Positions 13,101 to 23,074 of a DNA stretch of 64,000 bases are shown here, piece after piece. Every line of letters begins with the position of its first letter. Position 1 is the stretch's first letter. Below the pieces are notes generated by a model that searched no databases, was not told the origin of the DNA, and saw nothing but the letters and a program-made list of their open reading frames with translations. The position numbers and the translations under genes were made by a program. This stretch comes from Cryptomeria japonica (taxonomy: Eukaryota; Streptophyta; Pinopsida; Cupressales; Cupressaceae), in NCBI RefSeq assembly GCF_030272615.1, contig NC_081406.1:470694400-470758399 (forward strand). The letters run 5' to 3'.

Positions 13101-13307
13101 AAATTGGACTACCTCACCTCCTTAAGAAAAGAGATATCCGAGGCTTTCATTCAAGGACAGAAAACACTGGCACAACAAATGCAACACCTCACCGGTACAA
13201 TTCAGAAGACAGAGGCCACATTAAAAGATAGCAAATGGTTCACTGAGAGCCTGGATCTGGTATTGGCAGACCTTTTTCAGATCGTAACCAACCAGTTACA
13301 AGGATGA
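10159..13307 (+). pseudogene. Element C ORF2: long unrecognised protein, broken by stops and a frameshift
   Basis: One frame runs from ATG 10,159 to about 12,530, interrupted by TAG 10,531, TAG 11,194, TAA 11,881, TGA 12,496 and TAA 12,526. After a frameshift it continues in another frame to 13,307, with stops near 12,942, 13,000 and 13,036. The full length is about 1,050 codons. Residues 1-345 look globular (KITKEAVKAVTGLPSTGKRP, then a helix-rich stretch). Residues about 450-500 are very basic (KKKSSP, KKLTPKKKKVTPKKKS), a possible nuclear-localisation or nucleic-acid-binding tract. The middle is Pro/Thr/Gln-rich and the last 200 residues are coiled-coil-like. I find no protease, RT, RNase H or integrase motif. 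The N-terminal part resembles poorly characterised proteins carried by plant retroelements. Function unknown. Confidence 0.75.
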
Positions 13308-13528
13308 AGCTGGAAACCACACTCAATTGACACTTTGACAACCTTTGTCATTGATGCCAAAGGGGGAGTAATGGTAATGAGAAAAATAATTAGCAAATGG
13401 ATCATCAACTCAGGGGGAGCACATATTTTTTTTGGTACACAATTTTTGACAATTCTGGCAGATTCTTTTTGGATGACACTTTTTGGATTTTTCTCATGAG
13501 TGTTGCCATCAATGCCAAAGGGGGAGAT
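13308..13528 (+). other. Element C 3' untranslated part and polypurine tract (13,515-13,528)
   Basis: No ORF is credible here. CCAAAGGGGGAGAT directly precedes the 3' LTR and would prime second-strand synthesis. A near-copy of the phrase GATGCCAAAGGGGGAG occurs at about 13,352-13,368, so the tract is duplicated within 160 bases. Confidence 0.75.
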
Positions 13529-14318
13529 TGTTGGCAAATGCACACTCCAATGAGATATTGTAGGCGATTGAAGGTTTTGTCATTGATGGTAACCTTGCAA
13601 TCCTATGAAATCGGCAAGACAATTTACTGGCACCAACAACAACAAACTCTACACCGACACATAGAACACCGACAGTAAAAGGAAGTATACCGACACCCAG
13701 GCCGACAAGAATTTTGTTTATTATATATTTTGTAAACTATTGTAAAATAATTGTAAGCTGACTTGGCAAGTTGTAAAATGACTCATATATGTATGAGATC
13801 ATTATAGAACTTTTTTAAAAAAGGAAGCAGATAGGCGAAATAAGGCAGACCTATTATGTGAATTATAGGTTAAGGGTTTATGTATGAAGAAGAGCTAAAA
13901 CCGGTACTAGATCTAACATAGTAGATTCTATTTTGAAGCAGTACAAGACATTGGATTTGCATAATCCATTTTGTAAGTCAGTGAGACTTCCCATATTGTA
14001 ATTGAGTAGTGAGCTCTAGGCACTTGGCCTTCCTGCATGTGTAGGCCCCCATTATAAGAGTAATATTCACTTATTGGCCAGTAAGCGAATATTGTGGGTC
14101 ACAAATCCCACCGAGGTTTTTCCCACATCGGGTTTCCTCATTAAAATACTATGTTATGGTGTGTTTTCTTGTGGTTGTTGCTGTTCTTGTTTAATGCACT
14201 ATTTCTGTTCATCGATAGACAGTATTGATATGCTTTTCATGTTTTAATTGAAGTAAATTAAAATAACCGGTAAGATACTGATTCACCCCCCCTCTCAGTA
14301 TCTTTGGGAATCCTAAAA
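13529..14318 (+). repeat. 3' LTR of element C
   Basis: It is 790 bp and collinear with the 5' LTR. Its end has mutated from CTAACA to CTAAAA, followed by the target duplication CTTAT. In this position an LTR would supply the transcript end, but I see no clear poly(A) signal to name. Confidence 0.92.
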
Positions 14319-14323
14319 CTTAT

Positions 14324-14574
14324 CTTTGATGAACCCGTCTTCATTCAACTTGCTTTTTCCTTTTGAATAAACATTGTTCTTCTTTGTTGTGAGGGCCTTC
14401 ATCTTTATATTTTCACTAGTTGCAGTTAAATCTATCTTCTTCCTTGGGGCATTTTTGACTCTGGAGGTTTGTCTATTGCCATTATTACTTGAAGAGATAA
14501 AGTGTAACTCCTTCTTTGAATTCTCTCCACTGGTAGAGAATTGACCAACATCACAACCTAAGCCATTAATTTAT
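14324..14574 (-). pseudogene. Element D gag, middle segment
   Basis: On the minus strand this reads GLGCDVGQFSTSGENSKKEL and on to KKIDLTATSENIKMKALTTK, ending GFIKDK at the element C target site. It links the coiled-coil segment (16.35-16.90 kb) with the zinc-knuckle segment (6.96-7.86 kb). The reading is open over about 80 codons, longer than expected for random AT-rich sequence. It carries Lys-rich stretches typical of Gag linkers. Confidence 0.6.
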
Positions 14575-14584
14575 TTGTTTAATT

Positions 14585-16183
14585 TATGGTAACCTAAATA
14601 GGAATGAGCCTCCTGGTTGTGAGAATTGGAAAAGAGAAAGAAATGTTTGGAGAAGGCTCCACAGACACGGCTTCACTGATTATATGGAAAAGCTTCATGG
14701 TAGCAGAAACTCAATGTCTTACGGTTTCGCTAAAAGCTGGAGTAACAACAGAGCCAGCTTGTTTGGGGAGATTTGGCAAATCAATGAAAACTTGATTGCA
14801 GAGGTCATGAGACTCAAGATGGAGGGGACTAAATTCTACAGGGACCGGAAGTATGCTGCTGAGGCTTTCAAAAATTTCCTGAAGATGGAGGATGAGAAGG
14901 GCAACCTTGCGAAGAAGGACAACATATCCTACTACACCCCCCAGCAGGTAAAGCCTTTCTAGCAAAAAGTTCTTAGGGCTTTAATGGAATATTTGATTGT
15001 GGATGACAGATTTACAAAAAATTATAACTATCATTTCGCTATCCTGAACCATTTTCGTCATGGGGCTAAAATTTCCTTGCCCTTCTACTTAGCTTCCTCT
15101 CTAAACGAGAGCCTTGCTAACTATGCTAAAAAGCCTATCTCCTATCCTTTAGCTCACCAGGGACTCATTCTACTTATATATGAACATATTAAGGATAAGG
15201 CTAGGGAAACCAAGGATGATCCCTTGATCATCAACGCTCATATATCTAATAAATGCAAAGACTCTGATTCGAATGGGGATTAGCCCAGCACCCCTACTCA
15301 TAAAAAAAGGAAAGTTGAAACAGAGCATGAAGGAAACGGGGTGCATTGTGATGAAGAAGAGGGAAAGGATAAGGACACTGATATTGAAATGGAGCCAAAC
15401 AAGGATGAGAACTATGGTGAAGGGGAGGAAGGGGGTATTTCTGAGAATCCTCACTCTAACCCTAAGGGTTTGAAAAGCGAGAATGAGGCTTTGAATCCTA
15501 AGGAGGGTGACAACCCTAATGCTGAGGAGACTGAACAGAGCAAGGACTCTGCGAATACCATCCTGGACACCGCCCGCAACTGCAGCCTTGAATTCTTCAA
15601 TTTCCAGAAATGGGTTGTTGAAAACATCACCAGCATGCAAGGTAAGCAAAGGGAGCTAGAAGATAAGATCAATAAGTTGATTAAGATGTCTGACTCTGGG
15701 AAACAGAACAAGGATACGAAAAATAGTGAAGCGGAGGAGGAAATGGAGATGGAGGACTGGTTGGAGAAAGATCTGATAAAAGGCGACCTGAAACATTTGG
15801 AGGATGTCATTAAAACTATGAAAGAACAGATGGAGGAGAACAAAGACAATGTCAACACCCGGATTGCCCGTAATGAGAAAGCATTGAAAAGCCTTATGAC
15901 TCATAGTCTCCAGGTCCTTAAAGTTTCATCCCAGAATATGAATGCACTGGTGGATCATCTGGAAAAGAAAAACTAGGAGAAGAACCTAGTAATTATTGAA
16001 GATGCTCCAACTTTCAGCCCAACCCACCAGAACACTAGGCGCAAAACTAGGCAGACTACTGTTGAGACGGACACGAAAATGAAAGAGAGTCAGATTGGAC
16101 AGGAAAACAATGACCCGAGGGAAGCAGCCAAGGCAATGATGCTCTTGGTGTAGAATGCTGAGGAAACTATGAAGAGTTTTTAA
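14585..16183 (+). pseudogene. Element E ORF: unknown acidic coiled-coil protein with four in-frame TAG stops
   Basis: A single frame runs from the element's 5' end to TAA 16,181, broken only by TAG at 14,960, 15,281, 15,974 and 16,151. The first 230 codons are globular (for example SLFGEIWQINENLIAEVMRL and ISLPFYLASSLNESLANYAK). Then comes a KKRKVE motif of classical nuclear-localisation type near 15,305, a Glu/Asp-rich segment, and a helical charged tail. No zinc finger, endonuclease or RT motif is present. The type fits an ORF1-like or plant-specific retroelement protein, but I do not recognise the family. No frameshift is apparent over 1.6 kb, so decay is recent or limited to point changes. 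Confidence 0.6.
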
Positions 16184-16341
16184 TTTTCTTGTAATGCTGG
16201 GCTTGGGGTCAATTTCTTGTTGGCCTCTTGCTGTCCTTTTCTTTGCTGCTGGTTTTTTTTTTGCTGGTCTTTTGCAGCTGTCTTGCTTGCTTCCTTCTTG
16301 AATATCTTTCTAATGTAATTGGGTTTTAGGTCCCTTAAAAC
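14585..16341 (+). mobile_element. Element E: 5'-truncated LINE-like insertion
   Basis: The block interrupts the minus-strand gag of D between 16.35 and 14.57 kb. It is flanked by TTGTTTAATT (14,575-14,584) and TTGTTTTTAATT (16,342-16,353), a likely slightly altered target duplication. It starts directly inside an open frame without a Met, as 5'-truncated non-LTR inserts do. It ends GGGTTTTAGGTCCCTTAAAA, similar to the 3' ends of plant L1 elements. There is no RT in the block. A processed, LINE-mobilised transcript is the alternative. Confidence 0.5.
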
Positions 16342-16896
16342 TTGTTTTTAATTAATCAAAAACATCTTGTCTAAGGCTTCAATGCTTCCTCCATATTTGA
16401 TTCTCATCTTGAGCTCGTCTTGGCATTTCTCTAACTCTATTGTTAACTTTGATATTTCGTCCTTTACATTTTGACACTCTTTTCCTTTTGTCTCCACTTC
16501 CAACTCTAACTCATCACACCTTCTCTTCTTAACATCAAAATTTGATTTTATTCCTTCATACTTCCCTTTAGCATCATTCAACAGTGCTTTGATATTAGCA
16601 ATAGTTTTCTCTGACTCTTGGAGACATTATTCATCCAATCTTGTTCTTCAACAACAACATTTTTAATATTTTTACGTTCTATCCTCACCTTTTTGAGTTC
16701 TTCTAATTTAGTTGTTAGCAACACTATTCCGATTTGATTCTTCAAGACTTTTGCCCAGCTGATCATGTTCCTTTGTGGCTGACTTCTTATAATATTTGAA
16801 TTGTTTCCATTCTTCCAGGGTACATAACAATTATCCTCTAAAGTCAAGTTCAACATCAATTTCATCTTCATCATCATTACCAAATAAGCTCTGATT
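16342..16896 (-). pseudogene. Element D gag, coiled-coil segment
   Basis: The minus strand reads about 16,348-16,581 as KRRCDELELEVETKGKECQN, then KDEISKLTIELEKCQDELKM, then GGSIEALDKM. That is a heptad-rich coiled coil of the kind found in plant Copia Gag between the UBN2 domain and the zinc knuckles. Before it (16,900-16,600) the reading SLFGNDDEDEIDVELDF is acidic. Frameshifts and stops near 16,600-16,840 break it. Removing element A joins it in frame to the N-terminal gag piece at 27,788-28,244. Confidence 0.65.
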
Positions 16897-16901
16897 GTTG
16901 G

Positions 16902-18173
16902 TGTAGACACCTAAAAATGGTCAACGCTTGCGGAGTCGTATTTTAACATTGGCACATTGCCTCATTTTAGGTTTTTTCATCGCATTAACATTTCTCCTAT
17001 GTTATGCACTTGGTCTTTATCATTTGCGAGCATTGAGTCTTTCTTCTGCATTCTTCATTTGTCTCTCTTTCAAATTTGGTCTTGTCGATAACAATCTTTA
17101 ATCATGATTTTGGTCGATCTTGTCAATCTCTTATCAACTTGTCAATCTCGTCATTTTACGATCGATTTGACATCGATCGTCATCCTTTTCAATCATGTCA
17201 ATTTGAATCAATTAGTCATTGTTCCTTGTCAATTGATGCATTTATCAATCAAATCATTTATCAATCCAAAATCATTATCGAATCGATATCAATTATCCTT
17301 TGTCAAGACCTAATTGTCGTCTTTGCATTTCTAATTAATCTTCCAAGGTTTTATGATTTATTCATTTAATCTTGTTTGGCATTTTCCCTCTAGGTTAAAT
17401 AATTTATTTATTTATCCTAAGTCTTCTTGTCACAATTAAATGTTTATTTAATTGGCTAATTAATTCCTCCTATTTTTGTAAATTAATTAATTAATGAGAA
17501 ATTATTAATTAATTTACCTAATTTGCATCAATTTTCTAATTTCCAAGTCATCATTTCCAACTTAATTTTCTAATTTCTCTTAAATTCCTAGATGTCTATT
17601 TCTATTCCAAAATCTTGTCATAAGTCCTTGCATAGCAATTTGTCATAAATTGTCATAAATCGTCATAAATCCTTGCATAGCAATTTGTCATACACATGTC
17701 ATAAATTTGCTATTCTTGATTTGAATTTCCATTCGAATCACTATCATGCTAATTTGATCATTTCTCCAATTTATCTATAAATTGGATGAATTTCTCCAAT
17801 CAAGGCCCTTGATCCCCTAATAATAATCACATTATCTAATAATCAGATTATTGAATTTCTAATCACTTTGTCAAATCAATCACACTTCGAGTACTCTTGT
17901 GCCAATATCTTGTCTACTTGCTTTCATCTCATCTGTGTGCACTTGAAGGTGAGATCCATAAACAAAGGCTATTTGGAGAAGAAAGAAGGACAATGGAGCC
18001 GCATGAAGGAAGCATTTAGATCTATATCTAGTTTTCTTAGTCTTTAGTTTTGAATGTTTTGCTTTTCATGTCTCTATTGAGTGTGTTAGGATTGATCATT
18101 GCAATCTGCTTTTGTGATTGAGCTAGATTAGTATTTGATATTTGCTTTGATGATTTCTGATTTCCTAGCTACA
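16902..18173 (+). repeat. 5' LTR of element A, with TATA box near 17,775
   Basis: It is nearly the same as 26,513-27,782 throughout, with only scattered substitutions and a few 1-3 base gaps by eye, so insertion was fairly recent. CTATAAATT at 17,775-17,783 is a plausible TATA box for the element transcript. Within it the phrase CATAAATCCTTGCATAGCAATTTG-type repeats occur around 17,620-17,690, giving short direct repeats of the CTTGCATAGCAATTTGTCAT unit. Confidence 0.92.
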
Positions 18174-18178
18174 TTAAT

Positions 18179-18194
18179 TGGTGAACCCGACATG
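18179..18194 (+). other. Primer-binding site of element A
   Basis: TGGTGAACCCGACATG starts five bases after the LTR. The left-edge element has the same site with one change on the minus strand (1,306-1,321). It is not the initiator-Met site; the tRNA is not assigned. Confidence 0.65.
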
Positions 18195-18297
18195 AACACT
18201 AACCATCTAACTCCTTAACTATGTTTATGAGTGCTTTTGAGTTGATTTGCAGGTCAAAAACCCAAGAAACAGGGTAGTGTAGGACTTTCTGGGAACT

Positions 18298-18416
18298 TCT
18301 GCGCCTGTGTCAAGCATTCTGCGCCTGTGTTATGCATTCTGTGCCTATGTCAAAGACAATCTGCGCCTGTGTCATGACTTCTGCGCCTATGTCAAGACTT
18401 CTGTGCCTGTGTAAAG
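18298..18416 (+). repeat. Iterated CTGCGCCTGTGT motif in the leader of element A
   Basis: Six copies of a 19-23-bp unit, consensus TTCTGCGCCTGTGTCAAG, follow each other. Sites in the same family recur near the 3' end of the interior (25,868-25,976) in both orientations. They are not coding in any long frame. A role in packaging, dimerisation or translation control is possible but unproven. Confidence 0.8.
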
Positions 18417-18689
18417 TCCAGAAACAGAGGTAAAAGACAATGTTTTTCACTTACAAGTTGTTTTCTTTTGCATTCTGTTTCTGCTTTTTTGGTTTTGTTG
18501 GTACTAATTCTCTATGCAGAACCTTGGCATACGCATGAAAAAGACAACAAATGAAACTATTGACACATTTTATGCAGGTTCGATAGTCAAAGACTAAACA
18601 TATCAAACTTCTGACTTGGTGGTTTTGCAGTTTGCCTTGGACATACAACTAAACTTTGTGTTTGCAATTAATATTTAGGCACCTAGTGA

Positions 18690-19170
18690 TTTCTAAATAG
18701 GATGGAATGAATCTATGCTTGATTTGATTGTTGAGTTTGACATTGGAGTAGGAGAGTATGCTCTCATCCTTCTTAGGGTGATTAGAAATCCAGATCTTCA
18801 ATACCATGCTCATGTCTTTGATTGTGTGTCACCTTTAGAGGGCTTGCCTTCCCGACCATTTGCTTTTGCAAGCAAGTGATAATCGTGAGAAGGGAATGAC
18901 CCAAAGTGAGTATGGATAGAATACCTTGGCATTCTAACTCACTATAAACAAATACCTGATGGGTGAAAGCTTTGAAGGAAGGGTTACATGGGAATTGCAG
19001 TTACTTGGGAAGTGATGACCCTTGAACTCTTTCTCATATCAACATCTAAGTAGGACCTCACGGTCTAAATCATGCTTGCGCGACTACATTTGTTTGGTAT
19101 CTTGGTGGGATTAATGTCTCAATCATGCTTGCGTGACATCAAGGAGTAATGCTTAACATAAATCCTTACT
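18690..19170 (+). other. Conserved non-coding leader block shared by elements A and B
   Basis: The order of short blocks matches 41,210-41,620 of element B. GAGAGTAT is followed by TTAGAAATCC, then GAATGACC-AAAGTGAGTA, then CTCACGGTCT-AATCATGCTTGCG, a second TGCTTGC-CGAC, and AATCCTTACTAA. Similarity is clear by eye although the LTRs of A and B differ. No long frame crosses the block, so RNA-level or DNA-level function is more likely than protein coding. Confidence 0.65.
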
Positions 19171-20214
19171 AAACACCTTGTATTTAGAGCCAAAATTCCT
19201 TCTAGTTGCTTGAGAAGGACAAGTTCGGATACTTGGAAGAGATGCTAAGTTCGCCATGGGGAGATTTCCATGGGGACTGATGCTTGGCTGCCCTGAGAAG
19301 TGAGTGCCATGGAGGGGAGCCCATGGGGTCAAGCATCTATGTATTCTCCTTGAATCCCATAACAAGTCTACCTCTCAAGTACCTAATGTCCTTACCTACC
19401 ATAAGAAATGTGTGAATGAGCATGATTGTCTTGAGTTTAAGTTGAAATATCTTGTCTTCTTTACTTGTCAAAAGTTGAATTGCATCTCATTTCAAAAACA
19501 AGGCAAATTGATTCAAAACAAGGTTAAACACAAGAACATTTCAGCCCACAAAGTTCAAAGTTCAAAACACCTTCAAACATGGTTGTCAAACATTGTTCAA
19601 AATCTTGTCTCAACATTCATGTCACTTAGATTTAGGTTCATCCTTGGTTTGCATTTTGCAAATTCATTGTCAAGTACCAAGTTTAGGTTTCACCTAGGGC
19701 ATACTCCTTTGCATATCAATAAAAGTCATCCATTTGCATGTGCATACCCTAGGTCCCTTCATTAAGCTTAGGTCATTATCATATCATATTAGGGTCATTT
19801 GAATAGTAATTGTCCCTTTTCATATAGTGTCAAAACTAGGTTTTGTCATACTTGAGTAATCCAAATCTTTGAATAAACCCTAAGTCATTGTTAAGAAGTC
19901 TAGACCTTATCAAACTTTTGTCTTTTTGTCATCAATGTCATTTCATCAAACCTAGCTTAGTATCCAAGCATATAGGGGAGACATTGTCATTTTGTCCTTT
20001 TGTCACTCAGTCCTTTTGTCCTTTGAGGTCTAGACATCATTTCAATTTCCTAAGGGTCTCTTTTTAGATTGGCATTCCAAAAAGTTTGTCAAAATCTTGA
20101 AAAACAACCAAAAACATAGGTTGCATTCTTGCCATAGATTGCATTTCCGTCTGTTTAGTTTGCATTTAGTTGCATATCATACATCATCCTTTAAAAATTC
20201 CATTGCATAGTGAC
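19171..20214 (+). other. Rest of the leader of element A, no gene seen
   Basis: The stretch contains a 153-codon open frame (19,304-19,765) without recognisable domains and with many repeated short words (CTTGTC, CAAAAC). I treat it as leader RNA. It leads directly to the ATG of the main ORF at 20,215. Confidence 0.45.
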
Positions 20215-23074
20215 ATGTCTATTGAAACAAGGTTCCAAGCACCAATGATGCAACAAAGTTTGACGTATCAACCGACAATGCAATCAAATTTTAATCCAAG
20301 GCAACCACAATTCTATCCAACCCAACAACAAAGCAACATTGATCAAACTTTTTATGATGAAACAAGTCTCCAAATACAAAAACTAGAGGAGAAACTAGCT
20401 CAAGAAAATGAGATATTGGAACAAAGAGTGAAAAACATTGAGAAGAATAGATCACAAATGTCCAAAATGTTTTGAAAATTTCCAGGTCAAAATCCAAAGA
20501 TTGAGCCAATTGATGTAAGATCTCTTCTTGAACGATCAGACATACCAACTCTCCTCTCCCAAATAGAGATGATGAAACAATTTCAAGAAAAGAGACAACA
20601 TCAATTTCAACATTATGTGCCTCCACAACAAGAACAAGAAGGTGTTTACTATCAATCAGATTTTCAACCAATACAACCAATGGTCCAACCAATTGTCCAA
20701 CATATACAACCAACACAACCAATTGTCCAATTTCAACAATATGTCCAACCAACTATACAATGTCAACAAATAGTTCAACCAATGGTGGAATATCAACAAG
20801 TTCAATCAACATATCAATGTCAACAACCACAACCAAACATTCAAAAACAAAGGTCGCAGCACACACCAACCCAAGTTTCAAACATGTCAGAACAATTGAA
20901 CCAAGTCCAATATCAAAACATGACATCAGATCAGAACCAACTCCTTGCCAAACAAGTTCAAATTCCAGATTCAACTATGTCAAAACCTCGAAAGAAAGGT
21001 GGCTTTATTGCAATGCTCTTAAGGAAATTACCAAGTGAGTTCTTTGAGGAAGATCAAAATAATACACTTATGTCTAGCAATGCCTCATCCCCCCGCAAAC
21101 AAATTGACTCTCCAGTGGCATCTATCCCTACACCTTTCGAAGTTTCACAAGAACCTTCCATATTGTCCTCATCCAATAATACACCCAAGGATGCAATTAT
21201 CCAAGGGCTATCCATAATTGATTGCCAAGATAATCCAATTCATGATGCACATCCTTGTCATGTTTCAGAAATACAAGACCCAATGCAACCATGCACTTTA
21301 TTGCCATTACCTATTTTAGAGGACCCCATTCGAAGTCCCTCTTCCTCATGTTCAAGCATTGATTCCTTGCCAGAATCCATCACAAATGTTCAAAGTGCAT
21401 TTCCTTCATGCCAAAACATTGATTCCTTGTCCGAATCCCCCATGCATATCCAAAGTCCAACCTCATGTCAAGAGGATAATTTAGAGCATGAAGAAACGTG
21501 TCTTAAAACAGATCAAGATCAAGATCCCAAAACTTTATCATCCCTTCCAATTGTTGACCAGGACCCCATGTTCCCAGACACTCACGATGATTCCCCTATT
21601 CTTGTCCATCCTATCCAAAGTCCTATTGACACTCCATTCCCTGAACAAGATCAAGATATCCTAGTCCATCCAATCCCAAATGATCCCCTTCCATTTCATG
21701 AAAAAAATGTCCTTTCAAATCCCATTGACATTCCAGATATCCCTTCCATCCTTTCCGATGATCCCATTAAAAGTCAAGAGCAAAGCAACTTTAAAGAGGA
21801 TTCCAATGACCTTCCTCCTTGTCAAGATCAAATTATTCCTTCAGATCCTCCACAAGATCCACTTGTTCCTCCATCTCCACGTCCTAATCTAGCATATCCA
21901 CTCCAAGATCGCATTTCTTTTGATGATCCCATTATTTCTCCCATTCCATCTCTTAAAGAGCCTATCATTGAACCATGTCCACTACACAATCCTATTCCCC
22001 CTCATGATCCTAATCCCACTCATGATTCTAACATGTCAGTGCAAGATGTTCATGAACCCTCGACATGCATAATGGGTTCTTCCACTTTGGTCCAATCCGA
22101 TCCACTTCAAGATCTCATTATTTCTCTCATATCATATCCACCTCATAATGGACTCGCGTCTTCTTCCCAAAGAAAAGAGTATCCTACAAGTCAAGATATT
22201 CATAAAGGCAAAGGAGTAGACCTTCATAAGCAAGAATCCCTTCATGTTAAAGAAAATATTAAGGGTCATGTCTACACAACTCACTCTCAAGACGTTGGTA
22301 TCCCTCCATCACAATCCAAACATATCCCTTCCCCATCATCCCTTCCATCCATCTTAGGTCCTTATATCCCTTCGTCCTCTATGCAAGGTCAGCAAAGGCA
22401 CACATCCTTGAGTAAATTTCATCAATCTAAAAGAACTCCATTTCATTCCTATCCATCCATGCATTCCTTTCCCCCTCCAAGCAATTTGGATGCCAAGTGT
22501 AAAAGTCATAAGTCTAGCAATCCACATGTATTCAAGGATCAACATGTCCAATATAATCGACATGTCAAAACAAAGAACAATATGATCTATAAAGAAAAAA
22601 AAAAAATCCAACAGGCCACAAAGGCCCACTGAGAAAAATAAAGCAAAGTCAAAATCTATATGGGTTCCTAAATCCCTTGTGCAAGCAATGCACTCCAAGG
22701 AACCACAAAAGTATAAAAAATCAAAAACCATGTGGATCCCTAAGCGGCTCCTTGAAGCACAAAATCCTAAAGAAACATCAAAATTGGCATCCAAAATTGC
22801 TATTCTTCCATCCAAACTTTCCAAGTCTATTCCTCCACCATCTCCTTCTTCCATTTTGGGTCCTTATGTCCACAAATCCCAAGCTATTCCTCCATCCAAA
22901 TCTCACAATCTGAGATCCATTTTTCCTCCATCAGTCCATCACCCCTCAAGGTGTGTGCCAATGTTGATCTTGCCAACATTTCTATCCACTCAAGCACAGT
23001 TCTTCCAATACCCTATCCATTATCCAATGCATATTTTCCATCCTTCCATCCCTTTGGTCCAATCCTTTGCATAA
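20215..23074 (+). pseudogene. Element A main ORF: Gln/Pro/Ser-rich protein of unknown function
   Basis: The frame opens at ATG 20,215 (MSIETRFQAPMMQQS) and has one TGA at 20,473. It stays open to 22,632, then continues in the next frame to 23,074 after a shift at the A run 22,591-22,607. The total is about 950 codons. The order is a Gln-rich start, a short coiled coil (QIQKLEEKLAQENEILEQRV), and a Gln-rich repeat of VQPIVQ / VQPTIQCQQ type (residues about 145-220). Next comes the conserved segment KPRKKGG...FFEEDQN...SSPRKQIDSP, then a long acidic Pro/Asp/Ile-rich part with many DPI and QDQD repeats. A basic tail has twin motifs (IWVPK / MWIPK and ILGPY twice). It resembles no enzyme. It occupies the place of gag and may be a Gag substitute or an accessory protein. 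Confidence 0.7.

Larger units (their letters stand above)
7860..14318 (+). mobile_element. Element C: non-autonomous LTR retrotransposon with a long unknown second ORF
   Basis: It is a 6,459-bp element with LTRs of 789 and 790 bp (7,860-8,648 and 13,529-14,318). The LTRs begin TGTTGGC and end CTAACA (mutated to CTAAAA in the 3' copy). A perfect 5-bp target duplication CTTAT is at 7,855-7,859 and 14,319-14,323. Inside are a primer-binding site, a gag-like ORF1 with four zinc knuckles, a second ORF of about 1,050 codons without any pol motif, and a polypurine tract. It sits inside the gag of the related element D. It must have been copied by enzymes supplied by another element. Confidence 0.92.

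Noticed and set aside
20291-20974. Minus-strand Val/Leu-rich ORFs
   Set aside because: They are complements of the Gln-rich repeat in the element A ORF.
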